From contig JAVHZZ010000001.1 of NCBI GenBank assembly GCA_036250195.1, positions 393,375,283 to 393,439,282 of the forward strand: a stretch of DNA of 64,000 nucleotides, given 5' to 3'. Position 1 is the first letter of the stretch. Each line of letters opens with the position of its first letter. A program made the position numbers and the translations under genes. This DNA is from Mixophyes australis. Lineage: Eukaryota; Chordata; Amphibia; Anura; Limnodynastidae. This document shows, in pieces, positions 28,337-39,740 of the stretch. Under the pieces are notes generated by a model. It saw only the letters and a program-made list of their open reading frames with translations, was not told the origin of the DNA and searched no databases.

Positions 28337-30597
28337 TTTTTTTTTTTTTTAAACAAGTGTTTATTAACGGTCAAAAAAGAATTAACAATGCAAAAAGATA
28401 CATGTTATATCAAACAAAATATATTCAGTACATTAAATAGTGAAGTAGAAATCTCAGTGCTTCAGAGAAAAAATAGCACAGATTCTATAAAATAAAGACT
28501 GATATTTTTATATTTAAAAGAGAAGAAAGAAAAGGAGAAGGATGAGAAAGAGGAAGATAAAAGAGAAGATGAAAGGTGGGGGGGGGAGAAGGGGAGGGGC
28601 GTGAGAGATCGCTCTTGAACCAGAGGCAATGAGATGGGACTACGTATGGGAAGGGGGAACGATTAGGAAAAGGGGGAGCGGTATTGGAAGTGAGTCATCC
28701 AGGGGTCCCAGACCTTGTTAAAAGATTTGGCCGTGTTTCGTATAATGCTAGTCATATATTCCATCTTATACGTATGCCAAATCCTATTAGTTACAGCGGA
28801 GAATGAAGGGGGGGCAGCCTGCCTCCAATCTATGGCGATTTGACATGTGGTCGCTGAAATAATGTGACGAGCAAGTTTATTTTGGTGTCTAGTAGCCGTG
28901 GGGAACCCAAGGGGTAGAAGGAAAAATTTTGGGTCAAAGGGTATGGGGGTTTGAATTAACATTTCTATCAAAGCTTTAATTTCGCGCCAGATGGGAATCA
29001 GTTTCGGGCAGTCCCACCATATATGTAAGAAAGAGCCCGCGCCAGAGCATAGACGCCAACATCTGTCAGAGGAATCGGGCAGTATCTTTTGTAGTCGAGT
29101 AGGAACATAGTACCACTGGTAAAGAAGTTTGTAAACATTTTCCTTTATTCAGACGCAGATTGAGCTGGAGGCGGCATTGTCCCGAATTTCCGACCACTCC
29201 TCATCATCAAGAGGAGAGCCCAGGTCATGTTCCCATGACATCTCATGGGAGTCTCGAGGAGGAGTAGAGGGAACAATTAGTTCAGAGTAGATAGTAGAAA
29301 TAAGACCTGACGTCGATGCTTGGCACAGACACAGTGTTTCAATTGTTGTGAGATGTCGAGAGGTAAGACGTGGTTTGGAGAGGGAGTGAAAATTGCGAAT
29401 TTGCAGGAATTGATAAAATATCCGTGTGGGCAAGCCAATTTTAGTTTGAATATCCGTGAATTGGGGAAAAGTTATATCACGGGTTATATCATTTAGGAAA
29501 CGTATCCCTCGGGAATGCCAAGGAAGGAATGCGGAATGGTGTAGGCCAGGAGGGAAATCAGGGTTATTAAAGAGAGGGATAATTGGTGATGGCTGCGGAG
29601 AGAGACCATAGAGCCTGATAGATGAGTCCCATATAGCCAGAGAGTGGGAGATTATGGGATGAGACAAAGCTTTTTTGGGGCGACGGGCCCTTGGAATCCA
29701 CAGAAGGGAGGGAGGAGTGAGCATCCCCAGACTTTCCGCCTCTAGTGTCACCCAGACCCTAGCAAAAACAGGACCGTTCCATAGGACACATTGAGCGATT
29801 TGGGCCGATAGGTAGTATTTTTTAAAATTAGGTATACCTAGACCACCACCCCGTGAGGATCTCTGTAGGACCCCGAGCCGTACTCGTGGGCGTCTACCTG
29901 CCCAAATAAATTTAGAAGACTCAAATGGGAGGAATTTAAATACATAGGGGGGAATTCGGATAGGCAAGGTTTGAAAAAGGTACAACAGTCTGGGAAGAAT
30001 ATTCATTTTAACAGAGTTTATACGACTTATCCAGGAGATAAGTTGGAGGGACCAGGTGTTGAAATCTTTCTTAATTTGGGAAAGGGTGTGGGGGAAATTA
30101 GCTTGGAATAGATGGGAGGGATTTTTGGTAAGGAAGACCCCCAGGTATTTTATTTTATGGCGATGCCAGGTGAAAGGGAATGTTTGATCTAGGATTGCCT
30201 TATCTGTTTTAGAGATATAGAAATCCAAAGTTTCAGTTTTGGCAGGGTTAATTTTATAGCCCGAGAAGTGCCCATAAGTATCTAATTCCGAAAGGAGGGG
30301 GGGGAGAGAGGTAATGGGGTTGGACAAGCTAATGAGGACATCATCTGCATACAAAGCAATTTTGCTTTCCGTAGAACCGACCTTAATACCGGAAATGGAT
30401 TGGTTGCAACGAATTCTGGCTGCTAACGGTTCGATTATAAGAGCGAAGATCAATGGGGAGAGGGGGCAACCCTGGCGAGTGCCATTAGAAATTGTAAATG
30501 GTTTGGAGGTTAGGCCATTGGCCGAAACCGTAGCAGAGGGGTTTCTATAGAGGGCCAAAATACCAGTTAGAAACCTACCACAAAAGCCCATGGATTG
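28337..30597 (-). mobile_element. L1-clade LINE, 5'-truncated, - strand
   Basis: 2261 bp bounded by a perfect 16-bp target duplication. The low-coordinate end is a T-run (poly(A) tail on the - strand). On the - strand it encodes the ORF2 C-terminal half: TRQGCPLSPLIFALIIEPLA, the YADDVLISLS catalytic box (two of the three catalytic Asp), and a long thumb/connection region. Then comes an in-frame TGA at 29149-29151. The same frame continues to a CX3CX7HX4C-type 'C..LC.......H.WWDC' zinc motif near 28995-29045 and ends at 28663. One stop codon is therefore the only visible lesion in the retained part. 5' truncation removed ORF1, the endonuclease and the first RT motifs. Confidence 0.9.
28663..30597 (-). 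pseudogene. L1-clade ORF2 C-terminal half with one premature stop
   Basis: Retained coding part of the LINE at 28337-30597. A continuous frame runs from the truncation point to the stop at 29149-29151. The same frame continues without shift to 28663, carrying NRIWHTYKMEYMTSI and DPWMTHFQ near its end. The domains are the RT palm (from the RQGCPLSPL block), the thumb and the C-terminal Cys/His motif. No endonuclease remains. Confidence 0.85.
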
Positions 30598-30613
30598 ACT
30601 TAACACTATTCTT
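30598..30613. repeat. Right 16-bp target duplication of L1
   Basis: Second copy of acttaacactattctt. The flanking text before 28321 and after 30613 reads as one continuous sequence. Confidence 0.9.
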
Positions 30614-31023
30614 GTCTTCCGGTGTACATTACCTGGCTTCATCAAGGACTATGCCTTTAGTTCTTTGACCCTTTTTTGACCCGCTCCAGTATCGCCTTGC
30701 TATAGCGCCCGGTCCGGCATGTGGTCCTCCTGCTGCACTACCTGTCTAAATCTCAAGATCTGTCTTGCTGCCAGCCATTGGAATCCAGAGACCGGTAACT
30801 ACGTTTGCAAGCAGACGCGCATATTGGCATTGATGGGGTTTTTGTCTTATTATCGTTTCCAAACAATTGCATATTTTAGCATTGGATTTTTTTATTTATT
30901 TATTTATTTATTTTAATTTATGCGACTGCTTTGAAAATAAAATAAGTTACCTAAACCTAACTGCTAAGTTTTTTGTTAAACATTTTAAAAATTACCACCA
31001 GGATTGCAATGAAATATTGTATT

Positions 31024-31031
31024 CTCTAAAT
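31024..31031. repeat. Left 8-bp target duplication of outer hAT element
   Basis: ctctaaat, repeated exactly at 61766-61773, 30.7 kb away. Confidence 0.8.
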
Positions 31032-31242
31032 CAGTGGTTCCCAAACTTTTGCAGTTCGCGGCACCCTTAGAGTCTATTTAATAAGTAGCTGGGTCAAAAA
31101 ACATAATAAGTATTTAGGTCAGGACAGAAAACTTATTTAGTTGTATGCAAAAATACGCATAAATCCAAGGGAAAAAAATATTTTTATATATTTTTTTCAA
31201 TTATATTTCTGTCAAAGAATAATTTACAGCTAACTCACTCTG

Positions 31243-31464
31243 TGCCCCTGCATCATCTCCACACTGTGCCCCCCTGCATCATCTCCACACTGTGCCCCCC
31301 TGCATCATCTCCACACTGTGCCCGCCTGCATCATCTTCACACTGTGCCCCCCTGCATCATCTCCACACTCTGCCCCCCTGCATCATCTCTACACTCTCTG
31401 TGCCCCTCTGCATCCACACTCTCTGTGCCCCTCTGCATCCACACACCCTGTGCCCCCTCTGCAT
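31243..31464. repeat. 26-bp minisatellite, left part
   Basis: Tandem units of ctgcatcatctccacactgtg plus a C-run, about five regular and several shortened copies. The array continues on the other side of the retrovirus at 61412-61480 (ctgcatcctcactctgcacc type units), so the provirus landed inside it. Confidence 0.85.
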
Positions 31465-31548
31465 TGTTATGAGCGTTTTGTCGCTATCCAATAACGATTG
31501 TCGAATCTCGATTTGTGTTTCCAACGCACAAAGATTTATTCTCAAAAA

Positions 31549-31557
31549 GTAGCAGTA
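31549..31557. repeat. Left 9-bp target duplication of L1 in LTR
   Basis: gtagcagta, repeated exactly at 34545-34553 directly after the poly(A) tail. Confidence 0.9.
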
Positions 31558-34160
31558 ACGACCCCACTGCTATTAGAGAGGCTTTCCAACAATACTATTC
31601 CGCCCTCTATAACCTCACAGGCCCACCCCCCTCCTCACAACACTCCAATGCAACACTGATCTCAGACTTCCTTGCTGCATCTAAACTCCCTAAGCTATCC
31701 CCTCAAGCCCTTCAACAGCTTAATGAAGAAATCTCAATAGAGGAAATCCAACTCGCTATTAAGTCACAGAAAAGTGGCAAATCCCCAGGCCCCGATGGCT
31801 TTACAGCATTCTATTACAAGAAATTTTTGGGCTTGCTTGCTCCCCACCTGCACTCTCTGTACAATGGTGCCCTTCAAGGGACCCCCTTCCCACCCGAAAT
31901 GCTCGAAGCCAGAATTGTAGTGATCCCAAAAGATGGAAAGGACCCACTCCACTGCGCCAGCTACAGACCCATTTCCCTCCTCAACCTGGACCTGAAGATA
32001 TACGCTAAAATTCTGGCAAATCGCCTGAATGAATTTCTCCCATCATTGATCCACTATGACCAGGTGGGTTTCATTCCGGGGCGCCAGGCGAGAGATAACA
32101 CCAGGAGAGCCATTGATGTCATCCACATTGCAAACACCAGGAGATCCCCCACTATTCTTCTCTCTCTGGATGCTGAAAAAGCATTTGATAGGATCTCCTG
32201 GGGTTTTATGAGAGCAGCTCTCGAGGCCTTTGGCTTCACTGGTGATTTTCTCACCAGCGTCCTGGCACTGTATTCCTTGCCCTCGGCTAAAGTCCTGATC
32301 AACGGCACACCTTCAAATTCGTTATCCATCCAAAACGGTACGAGACAAGGTTGCCCCCTCTCTCCCCTTATTTTCGCTCTAGTAATTGAACCATTGGCCT
32401 CCCAAATTCGATCTAATCCTAACATTTCGGGCGTGCAGGTGGAGGACATCAACTCTAAGGTTTCACTTTTTGCGGACGATGTCCTGCTAACGCTTTCTCA
32501 GCCGGACATCTCCCTCCCCAACCTCTTTAAGATTCTCCAGGCCTACAGTGAGATATCGAATTACAAAATAAACTATACAAAATCAGAGGCCATGCTGCTT
32601 CATGTCCCCCCTCAGGAGGCCGAACTGTTACGGTCCTTTTTCAAATTCAAATGGCAGACCAGGAAAATAAAATATTTGGGAATCTATCTTACATCTCGTT
32701 ATGACCTCCTCTATCAGGAAAACTTCCCACCTATATTTTCCAAAACACAATCTGATTTGGCATCCTGGAACCGTCTCATCATCTCATGGCTGGGTAGGAT
32801 CATAGCAGTTAAAATGAATATCATACCCAAATGGTTATATCTCTTCCAAACTCTACCAGTTGCGGTCCCTGCCATCCTCCTATCCAATATCCAGAAAGCT
32901 CTGACACGTTTTATTTGGAATCACAGGCCCCCAAGGGTCTCGCTCAACATTCTCAAAAAACCCATCTCTAGTGGAGGCAGGGGACTACCTGATATTAAGT
33001 TATATTATCTGGCTTCCCATTTCTCACAAATTGTTGCATCATACGCCCCCTCGGGTTCCACCTCATGGCTTGACCTAGAGGCGGCACATTTAGCTCTCCC
33101 TGATTTCACCTCCTTATGGGGTCTATCCCCTATACACCGTCCCCCTCCATCCAAATTACTTCCTACCACTAAATTTGATATCAAGATTTGGGATTCTCAC
33201 TCCTTCAAATTGAAACTCACATCTGCCCTTTCCCCCCTGACTCCCATTTGGTTTAACCCTATATTTCCTCCTGGCCTCTCCAAAGTACGACACCGCCATT
33301 GGACTCAAGCTGGGCTCAAATTTCCATCAGATTTCTCTAAACAAGGCCAGTGGCTTCCGCTAGCAGAACTCCAACCTCCCCCCCAGCTCGAGTGCTTAAC
33401 CCTTTCGAGTTCTTCCAAATTACCCACTTTTTACGTTCCCTACCACCCAAATTTCTACTACGTCCCCTTACCCCATTCGAAAATCTTTGCAAACTTCACC
33501 CTATGGATAGGGGTATGATATCACAACTTTATAATATCTTTCTTGAATCCACTATCCATCCACAACTCTCACATGAAGCTGACTGGGAGAGGGATTTGCC
33601 CCCCCCCCCCCCCAGATGAGGAGGCCTGGGAGGACATGAGACTGGGGATAGCTAAGAGCTCCATATCGACTAAACTAAAAGAGACATCCTATAAAATCTA
33701 TTATCGCTGGTATTATACCCCTACCCGTCTCCACACAATGTTCCCCTCCTCGTCACCCGACTGCTGGCGGAGCTGTGGCCACAGGGGATCAATGCTACAC
33801 ATCTGGTGGACTTGCCCAGTTATCACCCCCTTCTGGGACACGATCCATGGCTTTATCAACACTCTATTTGAGGCTCCCGTGGCGAAGGACCCCTGGATCT
33901 TCCTCCTTTGTTATCCTCCCCCAGACCTTGATAAATTTTCTAGAAAACTAATTGCACATATCCTCACAGCCGCTAAATCCCTTATAGCCCTTAATTGGAA
34001 ACGTACCTCTTCTCCATCTCTCTCTGCCCTTAAAAAGCAAATCTGGCACGTAGCAGCCATGGAAGAAATTACGTACTATTTACATGATAGAGGTTACGCT
34101 TTCAACCAAGTGTGGGCTCCTTGGCAGTTCGCAGCACGCTCGTTCCCCTCTGGCCCTTAA
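31558..34160 (+). pseudogene. L1-clade ORF2 with two frameshifts
   Basis: The frame is open from the 5' truncation to about 33,400, then coding shifts to the next frame (around the 'FFQITHFLRSLPP' block). It returns to the first frame at a 15-base C-run (33599-33613) and runs on to the stop at 34158-34160. The C-run is a classical slippage site, so that lesion may be recent, or a sequencing artefact. The RT palm with FADD box, thumb and Cys/His tail are present. Endonuclease and ORF1 are absent. Confidence 0.88.
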
Positions 34161-34544
34161 TGACTCCGTTGTGACCCGTGTGCGGCGGGCAGGATTCGGT
34201 CCCCATCCCACCATCCCCTGACCCTCTAACATTCATAATCTCACCTCCTTTCCGATTACACTCATGCATCAACCTTCATGGTCTTCCCTTTCCCTTCCCT
34301 CCTAATTCTCCTTCACCCCTCCCCCTTCCATTCTACTTTTTCCATTATTGTATCTTACATTTGTACAAAAGTATAAAAGGAAAATATGGTCAATGTATCT
34401 CTCATGTTGTCAAAAAACTTTTTCTTTAGACTACATTACAATGTTATAGCCCTTCTATGTATACTTTGTAAACTTTTGACTTCGTATTGTATATACCTTT
34501 TCCTGTTTGACCATTCAAAATAAAGAATTTAAAAAAAAAAAAAA
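31558..34544 (+). mobile_element. L1-clade LINE, 5'-truncated, inserted in retroviral LTR
   Basis: 2987 bp with a 9-bp target duplication, AATAAA at 34519-34524 and an A14 tail. The coding part starts within ORF2 before RT: AIREAFQQYYSALYNLTG, then GKSPGPDGFTAFYYKKF, the RPISLLNLDLKIYAKILANR block, TRQGCPLSPLIFALVIEPLA and FADDVLLTLS. The C-terminus has the L1-type C-x3-C-x7-H-x4-C motif (CWRSCGHRGSMLHIWWTC, 33751-33804). 34161-34544 is the 3' UTR. The intact uninterrupted LTR at 58066 onward confirms the insertion point. Confidence 0.93.
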
Positions 34545-34553
34545 GTAGCAGTA
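34545..34553. repeat. Right 9-bp target duplication of L1 in LTR
   Basis: gtagcagta following the A-tail. LTR text resumes immediately. Confidence 0.9.
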
Positions 34554-35328
34554 GATATATCTTAGCGAAATAATAATAAGTACAGCCGTTACTTATCGCA
34601 GGCGCTCTGGATCCAGTGAACAGTCATTCAGTCCTGAACTCTGTGGTCTAGGTGACTGAACTCTGGATGAGGAGCTGCTGCTTATATGCAAACAGAGATA
34701 CAGTAAAACAATGCAAAGGTGTGGCTTGCTTCTATTGGTCCAGGCATCAGGAGGGTCCAGGGGGTTGCAGATCATAGGCTAGTTTAAGCTCAGGAATCCA
34801 CAAGAGGGGGTCATCTCTCCAGGGGATGAGCTTTGATCTTCCCGCCAAGATTACTCATCATAATAGTCCATAATTCTTTAACATTAATAACTTGCGTATG
34901 CACTCTGCGATTCCTTCGCAGAGTGAACCGGACAGTTGCAAATGCGAAGAGGATTAGTATGATACCATACATGACTAGATTACTTCAACGAGTACCATAT
35001 GTTTTACTGATATGTCTATAACTTATAATATTACATATAAATACTACTATATTTCGACATAAATGACTATGTGTTGCAACTACCATTAATGTGTACTATT
35101 TTACAAGTGTGCGTGTTTGTGCGAATGTATGTAAAAGACTAAATACTGTTGTTGCCACGTGTTGCAGCTGCGTACGCCCTTCCACGCCGTAGCGTGCCCT
35201 ATCACGCCGTAGCGTACCGTACGCATCTTTTCAAACAAAGACAACCAAGTTTGCTCAATTTTAATTGAAATTACTTTATCCAATATGCTGACTTCGACAG
35301 CTCCACCCTTTGATAGTATAATAAACTA

Positions 35329-37109
35329 TCACCTAATCACCGTTTCAAGTTCAGGGTTATACAACACTTCTTCACATACCATGATCTCGGTGTCTTGCAC
35401 CACCCTTTCATTTTCTTTCTCAGTGTTACTCCCAGAAGACTGTTTTCCACACTTCAACACAATAGGAACACATTTGACACACAAGCCAATTGCTAAGATG
35501 ACACCCAGTATAAGGAAAAGGAGCTTGCCTACACTCGCAACCATTTCCTGTACCCACTTCCCCAGACCAGTGAACCATTTCACAGGGTTCAACCATGAGA
35601 ACCAACCTGCCACCTTTTCCCCGACCTCATATAACGAAGAATTATGGTTCCTTCGAAATTCCCATTTCAGTTGCAGAATTTCATCCATCTTCCGGTCTAT
35701 AACCTCCTTAGGGTCATCCGTATTATTGGTGATGTATGTGCCACATTTTACACCGAACTGGGTGGCCAGTGTCACACAGTACCCACCAGTAATAGAGGTG
35801 AGATAATTTAGTACCAGTCTATGTTGCACCCTTCTTGTACGCTTGTAGCTCCCTTCCAGTATACCTGAAAGTGTCATCATACATCTCGGTGATATTATCT
35901 ATTAATTTAGCTAGGTCTTGGATATATTTAAAGTTCAATGTTCCCCGAGCGGTCCTGGTGAGATCTAGAGCAACCATAACTTGAAACCCAGAGGTTTCAC
36001 TAATCAATTTTGTAGCTATGGGCTCCTCACCAGGAATCATATTTCTCTTGCCACGGTGTTCATAATGTGTGTGTATGTATGGTGGTGATGTAGTCTTGTG
36101 AATACCAACCATTTCTTCATGAGTAATAGTCATGATTTCAGGAACCAGTTTAGCTAAGAAACACAAGCCCTTGGAACTCTGAGTCACCCAGGAATAAGCT
36201 TTCCTCCCACAAACAAAGTACACCATCAGGGAGAACATAAGGAACAGTATGTCCATTAATTATATCACACAGAGTTTCGATAAAACTACCCATGCCTAGT
36301 GTCTCCATTTGCTCAATACACGTGTCAGCATGGATGACGTTTTTACAATTATCTATAGAGACTTTTCCAATGGATACTTTCTTATGTTTGGTTACACGCC
36401 CTAATTTGTGACTTCCGTCAACATTCCTGCTTATTGGTGGCTTCAGTCTCCCTCCAAAATGAGCGTGGCGAGCCATTGTCTGATCTGATAGGTCAGCTTC
36501 CCAATTCTCCAGACGCTTTGCATGAGAGATATTTAGACACAGCAAAGATCTGTCTACAGAGTATTGTCGAAGCGTTAGACTAGGGGACCTAGTGTTATTG
36601 TACATCCCCTCTATGGGCCTCCCACCCCTCAATTCGAGTACTTCTGAGATGTTTAATGGGAATGGCACTAGTCCTATGTTATGCTGCCCCTGCGGCACGT
36701 GAGAGCACACCCAGCACTCGGTTTGGTTTAGCACCTTACCCACCAAGGAGTGATAATCCTCCAAAGGATGCCCTCCCACATTCAGATTACCGGTGGACTG
36801 ACATCGCTGGATGCATCTCTCTTCAACTAGGGAGTCACAGAACTTGCAGATACAATACTCATCAGACAATAGCCCCTCACACTGCCTCCGAGTTCCTGAG
36901 CTAGCAGACCTTTTCATAACCCCTGGACCAAGCTTGATGATGGACTGCTCTTGGTATTCTAATAACTTTTCCTCAACCTCCATTTCATCCGTATCACTGC
37001 CAGAACCTTCCTCTGTCCTCCATCCTCCTTCACAAAAATAGAATGTCCTAGAAAAAGTATAAACAAGGAAAATCCTGGAAAAAAAGAAAAGCAAAAACCG
37101 CCACTCCAT
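35329..37109 (-). pseudogene. env: Retroviral env, two frameshifts
   Basis: The surface-subunit part is open from 37109 to 36150 (about 319 codons). It starts with a short hydrophobic leader (FLLFFFSRIFLVYTF), contains many Cys and several N-x-S/T sites, and keeps a CWVC motif (about 36700) of the type that links SU and TM in gammaretroviruses. The frame then shifts near 36150-36256 and again near 35819-35880. The last 183-codon frame covers the transmembrane subunit: a heptad-like region, the 'LTSITGGYC' block where retroviruses have the immunosuppressive-like segment and CX6CC-type cysteines, then a membrane anchor (LLFLILGVILAIGLCV) and a cytoplasmic tail. The protein cannot be made in one piece. 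Described from translation only. Confidence 0.85.
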
Positions 37110-37166
37110 AGCTGGAAAGATAGTTCTGATGCAACGTCTCTGGCTCAGGTGTCTTGACTGCGGGCC

Positions 37167-38532
37167 TTAGGTCTCCCAGAACAGATTTACGAGTGACAGA
37201 TCTGTGTCGTCGGTCTCAGTTTTATCTCGCACTTTCTCCGGGTTATTGACTCTCCTGCAGTGGGTGGAATGGACCCAAGTGTCTCTCTCTGCAACCTTCA
37301 GTGATGTAGTACTGGTCAGCAGCACTTGGTACGGGCCTTCCCAACGGTCTGTTAAACAACCTGAATGTAAGAAATTGCGGATCATAACATAGTCCCCAGG
37401 TTCAACATCATGACAATTTGTTTCTGGCATACCAGGTGACAGCATTTTGAGTTTTTGTTGTTGTTGTTTCAGCTGTCTGCTCATTTTTATAAGATATTGT
37501 ACAGTCACTTCATTATTACACTTCAAGTCGTCTTGCGGACTCACAATCAAATGAGGTTGTCGTCCGAACAGTATCTCAAAGGGGGACAGATTATGAGGAG
37601 GTCTAGGAGTGGTTCGAATGCTATGGAGGACTAGTGGCAAAGCTTCAGGCCATGCCAACCCAGTTTCAGCCATTATTTTACCAAGCTTGTTCTTTATAGT
37701 ACCATTTACTCTTTCCACCTTACCACTGGCTTGTGGTCGGTAAGGGGTGTGAAGTCTGCTACTGATTCCCATGTGCTTACACATATTCTGGAAGATATCA
37801 CCAGTAAAGTGGGTACCCCTATCACTTTCTATGATTCTAGGGATACCGAACCTACACACAAAATCTTGTACAATTTTCTTTGCAGTGAACACAGCAGTAT
37901 TAGTGGCTGCCGGATATGCTTCTACCCAACCGGAAAACACATCAATACACACTAACACATACTTTAGATTCCTGCACAGTGGTAATTGGATATAGTCAAT
38001 TTGTATTACCTGAAAAGGTCCGTCTGTAGGAGGGATGTGGGATGGCTCAGTTGGAATAGTTTTCCCGACATTTTTCCTCAAACAAGTAAGACATGACATT
38101 GCTTTCTTACCAGCCTGAGAGGAAAATCCAGGAGCACACCAGTATGCTCTCACCAGTTTGCACATACCTTCTTTACCCAGGTGAGTCAGACCGTGTGCTG
38201 CTTCAGCCAGGCTTGGATAGTATGTTCGGGGAGCTACAGGCTTACCTTGTCCATCCCTCCAGAGTCCTGAGGACTCTTGACCACATCCCTTTGCCTTCCA
38301 GACCGCCTTTTCCTGCAGGGAACACAAATCTTACATTTCAATTAATTTCTGCATGTCTAATGTCTGAAAAACCATCATAGTCTCGGTTGATACAGTCATA
38401 GGTTGCCCTGCTGCCCATTTAGCAGCTTCGTCTGCCCTGTTGTGCCCAATGACACTGGGTCTTCTTCAAAGGTATGGGCTTTGCACTTTATGACGGCTAC
38501 TGTTTGGGTAACTGTATCGCTGTCAGAAGTAA
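37167..38532 (-). pseudogene. pol: Retroviral integrase (pol C-terminus) plus end of RNase H
   Basis: 38327-37167 is an open 386-codon frame holding the zinc-binding H-x3-H...C-x2-C (HGLTHLGKEG ... CLTC), then the catalytic core with Asp in 'QIDYIQ', Asp in 'ESDRGTHF' and Glu in 'GKVERVNG'. It ends with a GPY/F-type module (RWEGPYQVLLTSTTSLKVA) as in gamma- and epsilonretroviruses. 38532-38396 holds the RNase H tail (VAVIKCKAHT), in another frame. The integrase domain itself looks complete, but there is no intact polyprotein to release it. Confidence 0.88.
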
Positions 38533-39019
38533 CATAGTAACATAGTAACATAGTTGATAAGGTTGAAAAAAGACACCAGTCCATCAAGTTCAACCTATTT
38601 TGGATCTCCTGCGATCCTGCACTTATATTTGAAATTAATCCAGAGTAGGCAACCGCCCATCTGTTTCAATTTTGAAAAATCCCCCCAGACTCAATATTGC
38701 AATCCAATTTTTACCCTATATCCACTACTATCCTTTATTTTAAATTAACGGTCGTATCCCTGGATACACCGTTCCGCTAAAAATTTGTCTAACCCTTTCT
38801 TAAACATATCTATTGAATCTGCCATCACAACCTTCCCTGGCAATGAATTCCATATCTTGACTGCCCTTACTGTAAAGAACTCCTTCCTTTGCTGGTTGTG
38901 ACATTTCCTCTCCTCTAACCTTAGGGGATGATCACGTGTCCTGTGTATGGTCCTTGGGGTAAAAAGTTCCCATGAAAGCTCTCTGTATTGACCCCTAATG
39001 TATTTGTACATAGTCCTTT
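38533..39019 (-). mobile_element. CR1-like LINE 3' fragment in RNase H
   Basis: The - strand reads the end of a CR1-group RT: LRLEERKCHNQQRKEFFTVR, then VKIWNSLPGKVVMADSI and MFKKGLDKFLA. Its 3' terminus is three copies of the 8-mer ctatgtta (plus strand catagtaa, 38529-38552). Short 8-bp tandem tails are characteristic of CR1 elements. The retroviral RNase H frame stops on one side (SQHIK) and resumes on the other (TVTQTVAVIKC). No clear target duplication, as usual for CR1. Confidence 0.8.
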
Positions 39020-39120
39020 TATGTGTTGTGAGTGTGCCACTGGCGTACCTGCTGCTGTCGTAAAGTTTCTAAGACGCCAAAGGGCCCCAAAATCGTGCAT
39101 TACCCCGAAGGCGTACCTAG
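39020..39120 (-). pseudogene. pol: Retroviral RNase H middle piece
   Basis: 101 bp of - strand pol coding between two insertions: SRYAFGVMHDFGALWRLRNF then TPVAHSQHIK. This is the RNase H stretch following the (T)DSRYA catalytic Asp. The Asp codon itself lies at the insertion junction with the gypsy element. Confidence 0.8.
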
Positions 39121-39740
39121 AGTCACTGGACCGTGGGTGCCTCTGCGCTGGTGCGTGGTTCCCTAGCCTTCCTGCCGCCACCTGTCCTGAGCCGCGGCCG
39201 TCCGCCATCTTGATGCACTGCGCATGCGCAGCATCCAAGAACTTATGACCTTTGCTTTTAATCTAATTGGAGGATCAGGCACCTCTCCCTATTTAAGGCA
39301 CCTGAGCTCATTACCTCGTTGCCTGATCTTGAGTCTCATTCCCTGTGAGTCTCTGAAGGTGTCTCCTGTGTTCTGCTAGTGTCTTCAGTTTCCTGCTGAT
39401 TACCTACTCCTGTATCCTGCTCGTGTCCTCAGTTGTCTGCTGGATCACCTGCTCCGCTCATCAGCGGTTCTCATACCCGCTACTGACTCCTGCATCCTGC
39501 TCGTGTTCTCAGCTGCCTGTTGGATTATCGACTCTGCTCACCTGCAGCTCCCATACCCGCTACAGTCGTTCAACGCTCCTGCTGTGGACATGCTTCTCTA
39601 CTCATCAGCGGTATGCTCACTCGTTATTGACTATCCACTGTTACTTTGCATATCCGCTTAGGACAAGCTCCTCTTCTCAACAGCGGTATCCATACCCGCT
39701 ATAGACTTTGGCTGATACTCTGCCTATCCGCTTGATACAA

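Larger units (their letters stand above)
31465..35299 (-). repeat. 3' LTR of the retrovirus, split by an L1
   Basis: LTR sequence at 31465-31557 and 34554-35299 (839 bp in all), interrupted by the L1 at 31558-34544 plus the second target copy. On the - strand it begins TGTCGAAGTCAGC and ends CATAACA. The poly(A) signal AATAAA on the - strand is at 31540-31535. A polypurine run lies just upstream at 35300-35311 (- strand). Confidence 0.9.

Noticed and set aside
31242..31552. Pro/His/Ser-rich frames of 76-86 codons
   Set aside because: They are translations of the 26-bp minisatellite.
35285..35806. 173-codon + strand frame antisense to env
   Set aside because: Shadow of the env transmembrane frame on the opposite strand.
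39423..39704. 93-codon frame in the gypsy copy 1 LTR, echoed at 43924-44295
   Set aside because: LTR tandem modules, not a gene.
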